A stretch of DNA of 64,000 nt from Streptomyces hygroscopicus (GCA_002021875.1 CP018627.1:9734001-9798000), one strand, 5' to 3'; shown: positions 15,998 through 25,228, counted from the stretch's first letter. Numbers and translations: made by a program. The notes: generated from the sequence alone by a model not told the origin.

Positions 15998-18613
15998 ATG
16001 AGTGACCAGTACGTATTGGATCTTCAAGAGGTTGCCGAGACGCAGGCCGCGGTCGTCGGCGGCAAGGGCGCGCACCTGGGCGGGCTGTCGCGGATCGAGG
16101 GCATCCGGGTGCCGGGTGGCTTCTGCGTGACGACGGACGCCTTCCGGCGGATCATGGCGGAAGCGCCGTCGATCGACGATCACCTCGATCAGCTGTCGCG
16201 CGTGAACCCGGACGACCGGGAGGCGATCCGCACGCTCAGCGCGCGGATGCGTCGGACCATCGAAGGGATCGCCATGCCGGGCGATCTCGCGGCGGCGATC
16301 ACCCGCGCGCTCGCCCGGCTCGGCGAACAAGCCGCCTACGCCGTCCGATCCAGCGCGACGGCGGAGGACCTGCCGACGGCCTCCTTCGCCGGCCAGCAGG
16401 ACACGTACCTGAACGTCGTGGGGCCGACGGCGATCCTCCAGCACATCAGCCGGTGCTGGGCCTCGCTGTTCACCGAGCGGGCCGTGACCTACCGCCGGCG
16501 CGGCGGCATCGACCACCGTACGGTCCATATGGCCGTGGTCGTGCAGCAGATGGTCTTCCCGTATGCGGCCGGCATCCTGTTCACGGCCGACCCCGTCACG
16601 GGCAACCGGAAGGTCGCCACCGTGGACGCCGGTTTCGGGCTCGGTGAGGCCCTGGTCTCCGGCCTGGTGAACCCGGACGTCTTCACGGTGCGACAGGGCG
16701 AAGTCGTCGCCAAGACGATCGCCGCCAAACAGCGTGCCGTTCACGCCCTGCCCGCCGGCGGTACGCGGGAAGTGGCGATCGACTCGCGGCGGCAGGAGCA
16801 GCCGGCGCTGACGGACGCGCAGGCCGTACGGCTCGTGGAGCTCGGGCGGCGGATCGAAGCGCACTTCGGCCGCCCGCAGGACATCGAATGGTGCCTGGCC
16901 GACGATGGCTTCCAGATCGTGCAGAGCCGGCCGATCACGACCCTGTTCCCCATCCCCGAAACCGGCGACCAGGAGAATCACGTCTACCTCTCCGTGGGCC
17001 ATCAGCAGATGATGACCGACCCCATGAGGCCCCTGGGGATCTCCGTGTGGCAGCTCACGGCCATGGCGCCGATGCACGAGGCCGGCGGAAGGCTGTTCGT
17101 CGACGCCACCCGGCGCCTGGCCTCGCCCGCGAGCCGCGCCGCCCTCCTGGACGTCGTAGGGAGAGGCGATCCGCTGATCAGGGACGCTCTGGAGACCGTC
17201 CTCGAACGCGGCGATTTCGTCCCGTCGCTCCCGGACGCGGGTCCCGGCGGGCCCCCGGCGCGTGGCGCGTCCGCCCCGATCGCGACCGATCCGGCCATCG
17301 TCACCGAGCTGATCGAGCGCAGCCGGACGTCCATCGCCGCCCTGGAGCGCGACATCAGGACGAGGACCGGACCGGCGCTGTTCGACTTCCTGCTGGAGAC
17401 CTTCGAGGAGCACAAGCGCGTCCTCACCGATCCGCTGAGCATGCAGGCGATCATGGCGGGGATGGAGGCCACGTGGTGGCTCAACGACACGCTGCGGGAG
17501 TGGCTGGGCGAGAAGAACACGGCTGACACGCTCACACTGTCCGCCCCCGACAACGTCACGTCGGAGATGGGACTGGCGCTGCTCGACGTCGCGGACGTGA
17601 TCCGCCCGCATCCGGAGGTGGTGGCGTTCCTGCGGGGTGTCGAGGACATCGAGGATGACGCCTTCCTGGACGAGCTGGCGAAGCTCGCGGGCGGGACCGA
17701 AACGCGCGACGCCATCGAGTCCTACCTCGACCGGTACGGCATGCGCTGCGTCGGCGAGATCGACATCACGAGACCACGGTGGCGCGAGCGCCCCACCACA
17801 CTCGTGCCCGTGATCCTCGACAACGTCAGGAACTTCGAGCCGGGCGCCGCCGAGCGGCGCTTCGAGCAAGGGCGGCAGAAGGCGCGGCAGAAGGAACAGG
17901 ACGTGCTGTCCCGCTTGCGGGCCCTGCCGGACGGGGACCGGAAGGCCGACGAGACCAAGCGGATGATCGACCGGGTCCGAACCTTCATCGGGTACCGGGA
18001 GTACCCGAAGTACGGCATCATCAGCCGCTACTTCGTCTACAAGCGGGCCCTGCTGGCGGAGGCCGAGCGCCTTGTGCGGGCAGGCGTACTCCCTGAGCAG
18101 GAGGACATCTTCTACCTCACGTTCCACGAACTCCACGACGTCGTGCGCTCGCACCAGGTGGATGGCCAGCTCATCCAGCAGCGCAAGGACGCCTTCCGGT
18201 CGTACCACGCGCTCACCCCGCCCCGGGTGCTCACCTCGGATGGTGAGGCCCTCACCGGGGCGTACCGGCGCGACGACGCGCCGGCCGGCGCCCTGATCGG
18301 CCTGCCGGTTTCCGCCGGGACCATCGAGGGACGGGCCCGCGTCATCCTGGACATGGCGCAGGCCGATCTCGAAGCGGGCGACATCCTGGTCACGGCCTTC
18401 ACGGATCCGAGCTGGTCGCCGCTGTTCGTCGGAATCGCGGGCCTGGTGACGGAGGTGGGCGGCCTGATGACCCATGGCGCGGTGATCGCCCGGGAGTACG
18501 GCTTGCCGGCCGTCGTGGGCGTGGAGCGGGCCACCCGGCTGATCCGGGACGGACAGCGGATCCGCGTGCACGGCACCGACGGGTACGTCGAGATCCTGGG
18601 CTTGCCCAGGTAG
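15998..18613 (+). CDS. rph: Rifamycin-inactivating phosphotransferase
   Basis: An 871-residue enzyme with the three-part layout of rifampin phosphotransferase: an N-terminal ATP-grasp domain (GGKGAHLGGLSRI near residue 20; AVRSSATAEDLPTASFAGQQ), a central substrate-binding region (from about residue 330 to 750), and a C-terminal swivelling phosphohistidine domain (GGLMTHGAVIAREYG, catalytic His826). It transfers the beta-phosphate of ATP to rifamycins and inactivates them, leaving AMP and phosphate. PEP synthase is excluded by the absent PEP-binding TIM barrel and by length. ATG 15998 follows GGAGG. The palindrome at 15820-15838 implies induction by rifamycins. It is monocistronic, flanked by remnants on both sides. 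Confidence 0.92.
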   Translation: MSDQYVLDLQEVAETQAAVVGGKGAHLGGLSRIEGIRVPGGFCVTTDAFRRIMAEAPSIDDHLDQLSRVNPDDREAIRTLSARMRRTIEGIAMPGDLAAAITRALARLGEQAAYAVRSSATAEDLPTASFAGQQDTYLNVVGPTAILQHISRCWASLFTERAVTYRRRGGIDHRTVHMAVVVQQMVFPYAAGILFTADPVTGNRKVATVDAGFGLGEALVSGLVNPDVFTVRQGEVVAKTIAAKQRAVHALPAGGTREVAIDSRRQEQPALTDAQAVRLVELGRRIEAHFGRPQDIEWCLADDGFQIVQSRPITTLFPIPETGDQENHVYLSVGHQQMMTDPMRPLGISVWQLTAMAPMHEAGGRLFVDATRRLASPASRAALLDVVGRGDPLIRDALETVLERGDFVPSLPDAGPGGPPARGASAPIATDPAIVTELIERSRTSIAALERDIRTRTGPALFDFLLETFEEHKRVLTDPLSMQAIMAGMEATWWLNDTLREWLGEKNTADTLTLSAPDNVTSEMGLALLDVADVIRPHPEVVAFLRGVEDIEDDAFLDELAKLAGGTETRDAIESYLDRYGMRCVGEIDITRPRWRERPTTLVPVILDNVRNFEPGAAERRFEQGRQKARQKEQDVLSRLRALPDGDRKADETKRMIDRVRTFIGYREYPKYGIISRYFVYKRALLAEAERLVRAGVLPEQEDIFYLTFHELHDVVRSHQVDGQLIQQRKDAFRSYHALTPPRVLTSDGEALTGAYRRDDAPAGALIGLPVSAGTIEGRARVILDMAQADLEAGDILVTAFTDPSWSPLFVGIAGLVTEVGGLMTHGAVIAREYGLPAVVGVERATRLIRDGQRIRVHGTDGYVEILGLPR

Positions 18614-18643
18614 TGCGCCGCGGCGGGCTCGCCCGTCCGCAGC

Positions 18644-19512
18644 GTGTGGAGCAGATCGCTGAAGCCGGACTTCGCCGCCAACGGCAAGGAGCACATCGAG
18701 GTCCGCCACCTCCTCAGTCACACCTCCGGAGTGTCCGGTTGGGAGACGCCGTTCAGTACCGAGGACACCTACGACTGGGACTTCGCCACCCGGAGGCTCG
18801 CCGCCCAGGCGCCGTGGTGGGAACCGGGAACCGCGTCGGGGTACCACGCACAGAACCAGGGCCACCTCGTCGGCGAACTGGTGCGCCGGGTGACCGGTAA
18901 GCCCATGAAGGCATTCGTCGCCGACGAGATAGCCGGACCACTCGGCGCCGACTTCCAGACCGGGGCAGGGAGGCGGACTGGAGCCGGATCGCACCGATCA
19001 CCCCACCGCCCCCACTCCCGTTCGACGTGGCGGCTTTGGACCCTCGGGGCCCGAGGTTCAAGACCGTCGCCGGACCGCTGCCCAATGCCGAGGCCGCGAA
19101 CACCCCGGCCTGGCGCCACGCCGACCTGCCCGCGCTCAACGGCCACGGGAACGCACGGTCCGTGGCCCGAATCCTCAAGGCTCTCGCGCTGGGCGGCACC
19201 GTCGACGGCGTTCGGCTGCTGTCGCCCGACACGATCGGGGTGATCTTCGACGAACAGAGCCACGGAACCGATCTCATCCTCGACATCCCCCTGCGATGGG
19301 GTATCGGGTTCGCGCTTCCCGAGAGCGAGTCCGCGCCGTACGTGCCTCAGGGGCGGGCCTGTTACTGGGGAGGATGGGGCGGCTCGCTGATCGTCATGGA
19401 CCTCGACACCCGCACCACCATCAGCTACATGATGAACAAGATGGCACCGGGCATCATCGGTTCCGATCGGTCCGAAAGCTACGTCCGCGCGATACAGAGT
19501 TGCCTGGCCTGA
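18644..19512 (+). pseudogene. Broken serine hydrolase (class C beta-lactamase/esterase family)
   Basis: Two reading frames carry consecutive parts of one beta-lactamase-family hydrolase. Frame one has [38 protein letters not shown] and IAGPLGADF. After a frameshift near 18965, frame two continues [38 protein letters not shown] and CYWGGWGGSL. The N-terminal ~80 residues with the catalytic SxxK are absent, because the rph stop lies only 30 bp upstream. The gene therefore lost its 5' end and its frame. It would have been a cytoplasmic or secreted esterase/EstB-type protein. Confidence 0.75.
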
Positions 19513-19542
19513 CCTCCTCGTCCTGACCCGGGGCGGGGGGTT

Positions 19543-20514
19543 TCAGAGCCGCTTTCGCAGCCAGCGCAGGGAGGCGAGGCCCAACGCGGTCATCATGGCC
19601 ACGATATGGGGATCGGCGTCAGGACCGGCCGCGGCAGCGGTCCGCAGGAGAAACCCGGCGTGCAAGGCGAGCACTTCGTTGATCTGGACGGGGTCGAGAT
19701 CGCGGGTCAGCGGGTGGTTCTCGGCGATCGGCTGCGGGTCCACGCCACTGAGGGACGCGCTCGACATCAGGGTGACCGCATCACAGTGACGGGGGCCGAT
19801 CCAGGCGTGCGGCCAGTCGACGACGAAGACACGGTCCGCGGTCAGCATGATGTTGAACGGGTACAGGTCTCCGTGCAGGAGAGTGGCGCCATCCAGCGAA
19901 GCGTTCTCTTCCAGGGCGGCGAGTCGGTCGACATGGTGGGCCGCCCACGGCGACAGCTCCTCGACCTTTCCTCTGACCGCGGCATCGCCCGCCATCGCCC
20001 GCCACCCTCCAAGGCGCGGCTTGGTCAGGATTGCCTGATCCACGGGCGATGGCGTCAGGACCTCCGCCATCTCGGTGACTGCCGCGAGCACTCTGTGGAG
20101 TTCCTCCCGCTGCCAGGGCTGGGCGGGCAGATGTCCCGGGATCTCTTCGAAGGCCAGCACGACCCAGGTGCCGTCGTCGTAGGCGTCGAGCAACCGCGGC
20201 GCCGGCACCTCCCTGGGAAGCCGTTCGGACACTGCGATTTCACGGCGGTGAAAGTCCGCCTCCGCCGGTGCCATCAGTGAGCTTGCCGCCTTGATGAACG
20301 CACGCTTGCCGTTCCCCAGGCGCACGCGTGCGGCCAGCCCCTCGGAAAACCCGCCCGGCTGGCTGATCGCGCGGGCCACCGGGCTGCCGAGCAGTTGCTC
20401 GATCCTGGCCGTCACCTCGCGCGGCAGCGCCGCCCAGTCCATCCTTCGGCTCCCCGTGGCCTCGGGCATGCCCAGGTCCGCGGCGGTGAGTCTTTCGTCG
20501 GAATCGCGTGTCAT
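19543..20514 (-). CDS. Aminoglycoside phosphotransferase-family kinase
   Basis: A 323-residue APH/choline kinase-fold protein. It has the Brenner motif LLHGDLYPFNIML with the catalytic Asp, the metal-binding VVDWPHAWIG, and an N-lobe lysine in KRAFIKAAS. It phosphorylates a small molecule such as an aminoglycoside, a macrolide or a metabolite, but the substrate cannot be predicted. ATG 20514 has only a weak purine stretch (GGGGAAGG) upstream. It is convergent with the broken hydrolase and lies near rph, so a resistance role is possible but unproven. Confidence 0.83.
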   Translation of the reverse strand: MTRDSDERLTAADLGMPEATGSRRMDWAALPREVTARIEQLLGSPVARAISQPGGFSEGLAARVRLGNGKRAFIKAASSLMAPAEADFHRREIAVSERLPREVPAPRLLDAYDDGTWVVLAFEEIPGHLPAQPWQREELHRVLAAVTEMAEVLTPSPVDQAILTKPRLGGWRAMAGDAAVRGKVEELSPWAAHHVDRLAALEENASLDGATLLHGDLYPFNIMLTADRVFVVDWPHAWIGPRHCDAVTLMSSASLSGVDPQPIAENHPLTRDLDPVQINEVLALHAGFLLRTAAAAGPDADPHIVAMMTALGLASLRWLRKRL

Positions 20515-20619
20515 GGTGACCTTCCCCGTCGTCAGCGGATGGCGGTATGTCTTCGAGAGAGCGCTGATGCCCCCGCCACGCGCAGGGGGCCTTTCTGGTG
20601 TCAGATCGGCTCGGCGAGG

Positions 20620-20922
20620 TCATATCTCTCCGCCCAGCAGGAAGGTGCTGCCGACCGGGTTCGGCAGGAAAGCGTCGGGCAGCAAGGACGGGCCTCGGTC
20701 CTCGATCACCGTGAAACCGGCCTGTTCGATGGCACCGCGGCTGGGCGTCGGAAGGTCCAGCACGCCGCCGGGACCGGCGATCCGGCGCCGTCGCCACGCG
20801 TCGGGGTGCAGCGGTACCGGCATGGTGGGTTGCCCAAGTCTACGTACCAGCCCATGCAGACCGGTCACATGGTCGAAGTGACCATGGCTGAGGACGATGG
20901 TCTCGAACGTGTCCGGGTGCAC
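20620..20922 (-). pseudogene. Fragment of an MBL-fold metallo-hydrolase
   Basis: One hundred residues from the middle of a metallo-beta-lactamase-fold hydrolase, with the metal motif SHGHFDHVTGLHG near the start and GGVLDLPTPSRGAIEQ later. The N-terminal strands are missing, because the fragment begins 10 bp after the P450 stop. It ends early at GSTFLLGGEI, before the later metal-binding His/Asp. A GCCCCC/GGGGGC hairpin at 20569-20590 follows it. This is a deletion remnant, not a working enzyme. Confidence 0.65.
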
Positions 20923-20932
20923 GCCGAGGCGG

Positions 20933-22165
20933 CTACCAGCTCACCGGCAGTTCGTAGACGCCGTAGACCACGCCGTCGTCCTTGAACGGAATCCGCTCCA
21001 GCGCGGTTGCCCGGCACAGGGTCGGGACGCGGCGGAAGAGGGTGCGGTAGACGACCTGGAGCTCCAGGCGGGCCAGGGGCTGGCCCAGGCACTGGTGGAC
21101 GCCGAAGCCGAACGCCATATGGCGGCGGGCGTCGCGGTGGACGTCGAGCCGTTCCGGGTCGGGGAAGACGCCGGGCTCCCAGTTGCCGGTGGCGCCGGGG
21201 ATGATGACACCTTCCCCGGCCCGGATGACCTGGCCACCGATCTCGATGTCCTCGAGCGCGAGGCGGCGCTGGCCGTTGTGGACGATGGTCAGGTAGCGCA
21301 GCATCTCCTCCACCGAGCCCGCGACGATCTTCGGGTCGTCGGTGTCGCGGACGACGGCGAGCTGGTCGGGGTGTTCCAGGAAGGCGAGGACGCCCAGGGC
21401 GATCATGTTGGCGGTGGTCTCGTGTCCGGCGCCGAGCAGCAACAGGCCCAGCATGGCGGCCTCGTGGCGGGTGAGGTCGCCGGTCGTCGTCCGGGCGGCC
21501 AGGTCCGAGAGCACATCGTCGGCCGGGTCGGCGAGTTTCGCCTGGAGTTGCCCGTCCAGGTATGTCAGGAGCGCCCCGCTGGCGGCCCGGGTCTCCTCGG
21601 GCGACGCGTCCCGGCGGACCCCCACCGCGCTCTTGCTCTGGAAGAACGCGTGGTCCTCGTACGGGACGCCGAGCAGTTCGCAGATCACCAGCGACGGCAG
21701 CGGCAGCGCGAGGGCCTCCACCAGGTCGGCGGGGTTCGGCCCGGCGAGCATGGTGTCGATGAAGTCGTCGGTCATCTTCTGGACGGCGGGCCGCATGGCC
21801 TCGATGCGTTTGATGATGAACGGGCCGGTGACCATCCGGCGGATCCGGGCGTGTCCGGGGTCGTCCATGTGGAGGAAGGACGGCGGGTTCTTGGCGAGCG
21901 CCTCCTGGAACGCGGCGCTCATGTGGGGGAAGCCCGGGCGCGTGGGGTCGACGCTGAGGCGCTGGTCGCCGTACAGGGCGCGCTGGTCGTCGTAGCGGGT
22001 GACGAGCCAGGGCGTGCTGCCGTCCCACAGGCGGACTCTGGAGACCGGCCGCGCGGCGTGCAGCCGCATCATCTCCGGGGGCGGGGCGAACGGACACCCG
22101 GCCGCCCGGGGCATCGGAAACTCGGGAATGGTCTCGTCCGGGGCGCCGGGATGGGCGTTGATCAT
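20933..22165 (-). CDS. Cytochrome P450 (CYP105/107-like)
   Basis: A 410-residue soluble bacterial P450. The I-helix is LLLLGAGHETTAN (Glu/Thr of the proton relay), the K-helix ExxR is in SVEEMLRYL, and the heme loop is FGFGVHQCLGQPLA with Cys359 as thiolate ligand. The pattern YLTIVHNGQRRLALEDIEIG resembles CYP105-type enzymes. It needs the ferredoxin and reductase encoded 1 kb away. ATG 22165 follows GAGGAGTCAC. It is divergent from a TetR gene, and an AT-rich palindromic block lies between them. The substrate is unknown. Confidence 0.93.
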   Translation of the reverse strand: MINAHPGAPDETIPEFPMPRAAGCPFAPPPEMMRLHAARPVSRVRLWDGSTPWLVTRYDDQRALYGDQRLSVDPTRPGFPHMSAAFQEALAKNPPSFLHMDDPGHARIRRMVTGPFIIKRIEAMRPAVQKMTDDFIDTMLAGPNPADLVEALALPLPSLVICELLGVPYEDHAFFQSKSAVGVRRDASPEETRAASGALLTYLDGQLQAKLADPADDVLSDLAARTTTGDLTRHEAAMLGLLLLGAGHETTANMIALGVLAFLEHPDQLAVVRDTDDPKIVAGSVEEMLRYLTIVHNGQRRLALEDIEIGGQVIRAGEGVIIPGATGNWEPGVFPDPERLDVHRDARRHMAFGFGVHQCLGQPLARLELQVVYRTLFRRVPTLCRATALERIPFKDDGVVYGVYELPVSW

Positions 22166-22182
22166 GTGACTCCTCAGGTCAT

Positions 22183-22207
22183 AAATCAATGAGTTGATTT
22201 AAACTCA
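22183..22207. promoter_or_regulatory. Overlapping palindromes between P450 and TetR genes
   Basis: AAATCAA-TGAG-TTGATTT (22183-22200) and TGAGTT-GATTTA-AACTCA (22190-22207) overlap in the P450 leader, 18 bp upstream of its start. The AT-rich island and symmetry fit a TetR operator that would repress P450 and possibly the regulator itself. Confidence 0.55.
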
Positions 22208-22401
22208 AGGGAGAGTGGGTGTCGAGGGGAGGTGGCTCGATCGAGGTGAGGAGTCGTGAAGGGTGGCCCGCGCAGCGCCGCAGGTCGTCCGCGACGTGCT
22301 GTTGCGTAGGCTTCCGGTGTTTGACCTCGCCGGTTCGGGCGAGAACCTGCGGCGGCATGCGGGGCCAGCCGCCGCGGAGCGTGTGAGGTCCCGATGGGGC
22401 G

Positions 22402-23061
22402 GTGACGATGGCAGACAGAATGAGGCAGGACGAGCGGGTCGCCGCGACGCGGGAGGCGTTGCTGGGCGCGGCGGAGCGGCTGTTCGCCGAGCGTGGGGTG
22501 TACGCGGTGGCCAACCGCCAGATCAGCGAGGCCGCCGGGCAGGGGAACAACGCCGCGGTCAGCTACCACTTCGGCACCAAGGTCGACCTGGTGCGCGCGC
22601 TCGTTCGCAGGCACGCCGAGCAGATCGAGGGGATCCGGGCGCGGCTGCTGGCCGAAATCGGCGATTCCGCCGATCTGCGGGACTGGGTGGCCTGTGCGGT
22701 CCGTCCGACCACCGAGCATCTGGAAGCTCTGGGCCACCCGAGTTGGTACGCGCGGTTCATCGCCCAGGTCACGGCCGACCCCGCGCTCTACGCGATCGTG
22801 ACCGAGGAATTCTCCGTCGCCGCTCCGTCGATGCGGGTGTTGCAGGAGGGCCTGAACCGCTGCCTGCCGGATCTGCCCGCCGAGGTGTACGCCGAGCGCT
22901 CGGCCATGACGCGTCACTTGATCACGCAGATGTCCGTCGAGAGGGAGCGCGCCCTCGCCGACAACGCTCCTACCTCCCGTGCGACATGGCATGAGGCCGC
23001 CACCGGCCTCATCGACGCGATCGTCGCGTTGTGGCATGCGCCGGTCACGCGTGTGCCGTGA
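22402..23061 (+). CDS. TetR-family regulator of the P450 system
   Basis: A 219-residue TetR/AcrR-type repressor. The HTH lies at residues ~15-60 (REALLGAAERLFAERGVYAV; ISEAAGQGNNAAVSYHFGTK), followed by an all-helical ligand domain (HPSWYARFIAQVTADPALYA; a later arginine-rich segment). The GTG at 22402 and an ATG at 22408 are both plausible starts. It lies between the divergent P450 and the downstream ferredoxin pair, so it most likely controls both. The palindromes at 22183-22207 are the obvious candidate site. Confidence 0.9.
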   Translation: MTMADRMRQDERVAATREALLGAAERLFAERGVYAVANRQISEAAGQGNNAAVSYHFGTKVDLVRALVRRHAEQIEGIRARLLAEIGDSADLRDWVACAVRPTTEHLEALGHPSWYARFIAQVTADPALYAIVTEEFSVAAPSMRVLQEGLNRCLPDLPAEVYAERSAMTRHLITQMSVERERALADNAPTSRATWHEAATGLIDAIVALWHAPVTRVP

Positions 23062-23096
23062 CCGGCGGTCGGGGTCCGAAGGATTAAAGCACTCGC

Positions 23097-23125
23097 TTGA
23101 CTTTTTTAAATCGTCGGGTTTACTT
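23097..23125 (+). promoter_or_regulatory. Possible ferredoxin promoter
   Basis: TTGACT (23097-23102) followed after 17 bp by TTACTT (23120-23125) in an AT-rich stretch 73 bp before the ferredoxin start. The -35 is good and the -10 poor. TTGACTTTTTTAAA here loosely resembles TTGATTTAAA in the P450 leader. Confidence 0.35.
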
Positions 23126-23197
23126 GCTTCGAGAGGTGATACGGCACGCACTCACGGCCGCATCTCCATCCGATGAATCGACGAAGGAGCATCAGCG

Positions 23198-23398
23198 ATG
23201 AAGGTCACCGTGGACCAAGACAAGTGCTGTGCCGCGGGCACCTGCGTGCTGATCGCCCCGGAGGTGTTCGACCAGCGCGAGGACGACGGCGTCGTGATCC
23301 TGCTCGACACGGCCCCCGCCGGGAACCTCCACGCCGCGGTGCGTGAATGCGCCGCGGTATGCCCCGCCGGAGCGATCCACGTGGGCGAGGACGCGTGA
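23198..23398 (+). CDS. Small [3Fe-4S]-type ferredoxin
   Basis: A 66-residue ferredoxin typical of P450 loci. Cluster cysteines are in DQDKCCAAGTC (with the CxxAAGxC spacing of 3Fe-4S ferredoxins) and ECAAVCPAGAI. It would pass electrons from the reductase encoded next to it to the P450. ATG 23198 has AAGGAG upstream. Its stop overlaps the reductase start (GTGA), so the two are translationally coupled. Confidence 0.93.
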   Translation: MKVTVDQDKCCAAGTCVLIAPEVFDQREDDGVVILLDTAPAGNLHAAVRECAAVCPAGAIHVGEDA

Positions 23399-24567
23399 GC
23401 GCTCCCGCCGATGTTCTGGTGGTCGGAGCCTCCGCGGCCGGGCTCTCCACCGCGGAAGCCCTGCGGCGCAAGGGATTCCAGGGCGGCCTGACCGTCCTGG
23501 GCGCCGAGCCGCATCTGCCCTACGACCGGCCACCGCTGTCCAAGCAGGTCCTCTCCGGTGCCTGGGAACCGGACCGGGCCTTCCTCCGCCGATCTGCCGA
23601 ACTCTCCGCGCTGAACGCCGAGTTCGTCCTCCACGATCCCGCCGTCGGTCTTGACGCGGAGGCGCGCACCGTCCACACCGCTTCGGGCGGTGTGCTGCGA
23701 GCGGAGGCGATCGTCGTGGCGACGGGCCTGCGGCCCCGCACCTTCGCCGGGCAGGACGGTCTCGCCGGGGTGCATGTGCTGCGCACACTCGACGACGCGT
23801 TGGCACTGCGGGCAGAGCTGATGACCTCCTCGCGCGTCGTGGTGGTGGGAGACGGCGTACTCGGCACGGAAATCGCCGCCACCGCACGGACCATGGGCCT
23901 GGCGGTCACCCTGGCGGGACCCCAACCCGCGCCCCTGGAGAGCCAGTTCGGCCCCCTGGTGGCGGGGCAACTCGCCGAACTGCACACCGGCCAGGGAGTC
24001 GATCTGCGGCTCGGCGCCGCGGTGACCGGGCTGGCCGAACGGAACGGACGCGTCACGGGGGTGGAGCTGGCCACCGGCGAGGTGCTGCCCGCCGATGTGG
24101 TCGTGGTGGCGTTCGGTGCCGTTCCGGCGACGGACTGGCTCGCGGGCAGCGGCCTCAAGGTCGACAACGGAGTGGTGTGCGACTCCTGGTGCCGTGCGGC
24201 GGACGGTGTCTACGCCGTAGGGGATGTGGCCCGCTGGTACCACAGCGGTTTCCACACCTTGCTGCGCCTGGAAAACCGCACCAACGCGACTGAGCAGGCC
24301 GGTCATGTGGCCGCCACCATTCTCGGCGAGAGCCGGCCCTACACCCCGGTCCCCTTCTTCTGGACCGACCAGTTCGACGTCAAGATCCAAGTGCATGGTG
24401 TGCTGTCGGCCGACGCCGAGGTGACCGTCGTGGACGGGGACATGGCGCAGGGCCGGTTCGTCGCGCGGTACCGCCGGAACGGCGCCACGGTCGGCGTGCT
24501 CGGCTGGCGCATGCCCAAGCAGACCCGTGTGCGTCGGCAGGAGGTCGTCGACGCGTTCACGTCATGA
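23395..24567 (+). CDS. Ferredoxin reductase (FAD/NAD(P)H)
   Basis: A 390-residue pyridine nucleotide-disulfide-fold reductase of the rhodocoxin/putidaredoxin reductase class. The FAD motif is VLVVGASAAGLSTAEALRR, the NAD(P) motif is VVVVGDGVLGTEIAATAR, and the second FAD contact is DGVYAVGDVARWYH. The C-terminal domain starts at FFWTDQFDVKIQ. It reduces the ferredoxin for the P450. The GTG start at 23395 overlaps the ferredoxin TGA. Together with 20933-22165 and 23198-23398 it makes a complete class I P450 system. Confidence 0.93.
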   Translation: MSAPADVLVVGASAAGLSTAEALRRKGFQGGLTVLGAEPHLPYDRPPLSKQVLSGAWEPDRAFLRRSAELSALNAEFVLHDPAVGLDAEARTVHTASGGVLRAEAIVVATGLRPRTFAGQDGLAGVHVLRTLDDALALRAELMTSSRVVVVGDGVLGTEIAATARTMGLAVTLAGPQPAPLESQFGPLVAGQLAELHTGQGVDLRLGAAVTGLAERNGRVTGVELATGEVLPADVVVVAFGAVPATDWLAGSGLKVDNGVVCDSWCRAADGVYAVGDVARWYHSGFHTLLRLENRTNATEQAGHVAATILGESRPYTPVPFFWTDQFDVKIQVHGVLSADAEVTVVDGDMAQGRFVARYRRNGATVGVLGWRMPKQTRVRRQEVVDAFTS

Positions 24568-24576
24568 CGGGCGCGG

Positions 24577-24780
24577 TCAGGTCTCGTGGACGAGGCGTCC
24601 GGACGCGAAGAGGGCGACCTCGGGCCGCCACGCGTCACAGTACTCAGGATCACCGGCGAAGCGCAGCGCCAGCGCCCGGACGGGCAGGCAGGGCCACGCG
24701 GGGACGGGGATGTGGCCATGGGTGGGGAAGAGCGTGTACGGGGGAATCCGCGAGCATGCGACACAACCGGTGAACCTCAC
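24577..24780 (-). CDS. Unassigned small reading frame
   Basis: A 67-residue frame beginning with a GTG 19 bp after the stop of the broken AraC gene. The last part (FAGDPEYCDAWRPEVALFAS) looks protein-like, but I cannot place it in a family; the first half is low-complexity. It may be the 3' end of a decayed gene. Confidence 0.22.
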   Translation of the reverse strand: MRFTGCVACSRIPPYTLFPTHGHIPVPAWPCLPVRALALRFAGDPEYCDAWRPEVALFASGRLVHET

Positions 24781-24798
24781 ACCCCGCGTCTCCGCGCG

Positions 24799-25228
24799 TC
24801 AGCCGGCGAAGGTACGGCGGTATCTCGACGGGCTGCTCCGGGTCCGCGCGGTGAAGTGCACGCGCAGCGACTCCGCGGAGCCGAAGCCGCATCGGTGCGC
24901 GATGTCGTCGACGCCAAGGCGAGTGGTTTCGAGGAGGACGCGGGCACGGGCCACATGTTGCCCAGCCACCCAGTTCATGACGCTCGTGCCGGTCGCGGCC
25001 CGGAATCTGCGGCGCAGGGTCCGTGTGCTCATATGGCTGTGCCGGCCGACCGACTCCAGAGTGAGCGGCTCGTCGAGATGCTGCAGAATCCAGGTGATCA
25101 CGGCGGTGATGTCCGAGTCGCTCCTGGGCGGGACGGACTCGATGAACTGAGCCTGTCCGCCTTCGCGATGCGGCGGGCTGACCAGAAACCGGGCCATCGC
25201 GTTCGCGGTCGCCTGACCATGATCGAGC
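24799..25228 (-). pseudogene. 5'-truncated AraC/GlxA-type regulator
   Basis: The C-terminal two-thirds of a GlxA-like AraC regulator: the end of the DJ-1 domain (ANAMARFLVSPPHREGGQAQ) and the complete double HTH (LTLESVGRHSHMSTRTLRRR; DIAHRCGFGSAESLRVHF). Upstream of about 25228 the similarity stops abruptly and the frame continues into antisense of an HD-domain fragment. The start and sensor core are gone, so it is inactive unless translated from an internal start. Confidence 0.7.

Noticed and set aside
15842..18994. A 1050-codon minus-strand frame opposite rph
   Set aside because: It is antisense to a full-length phosphotransferase with catalytic motifs; no start or domain supports it.
18613..19512. 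Two separate beta-lactamase-family genes
   Set aside because: The two frames carry consecutive, non-overlapping parts of one protein, so a single frameshifted gene is the simpler reading.
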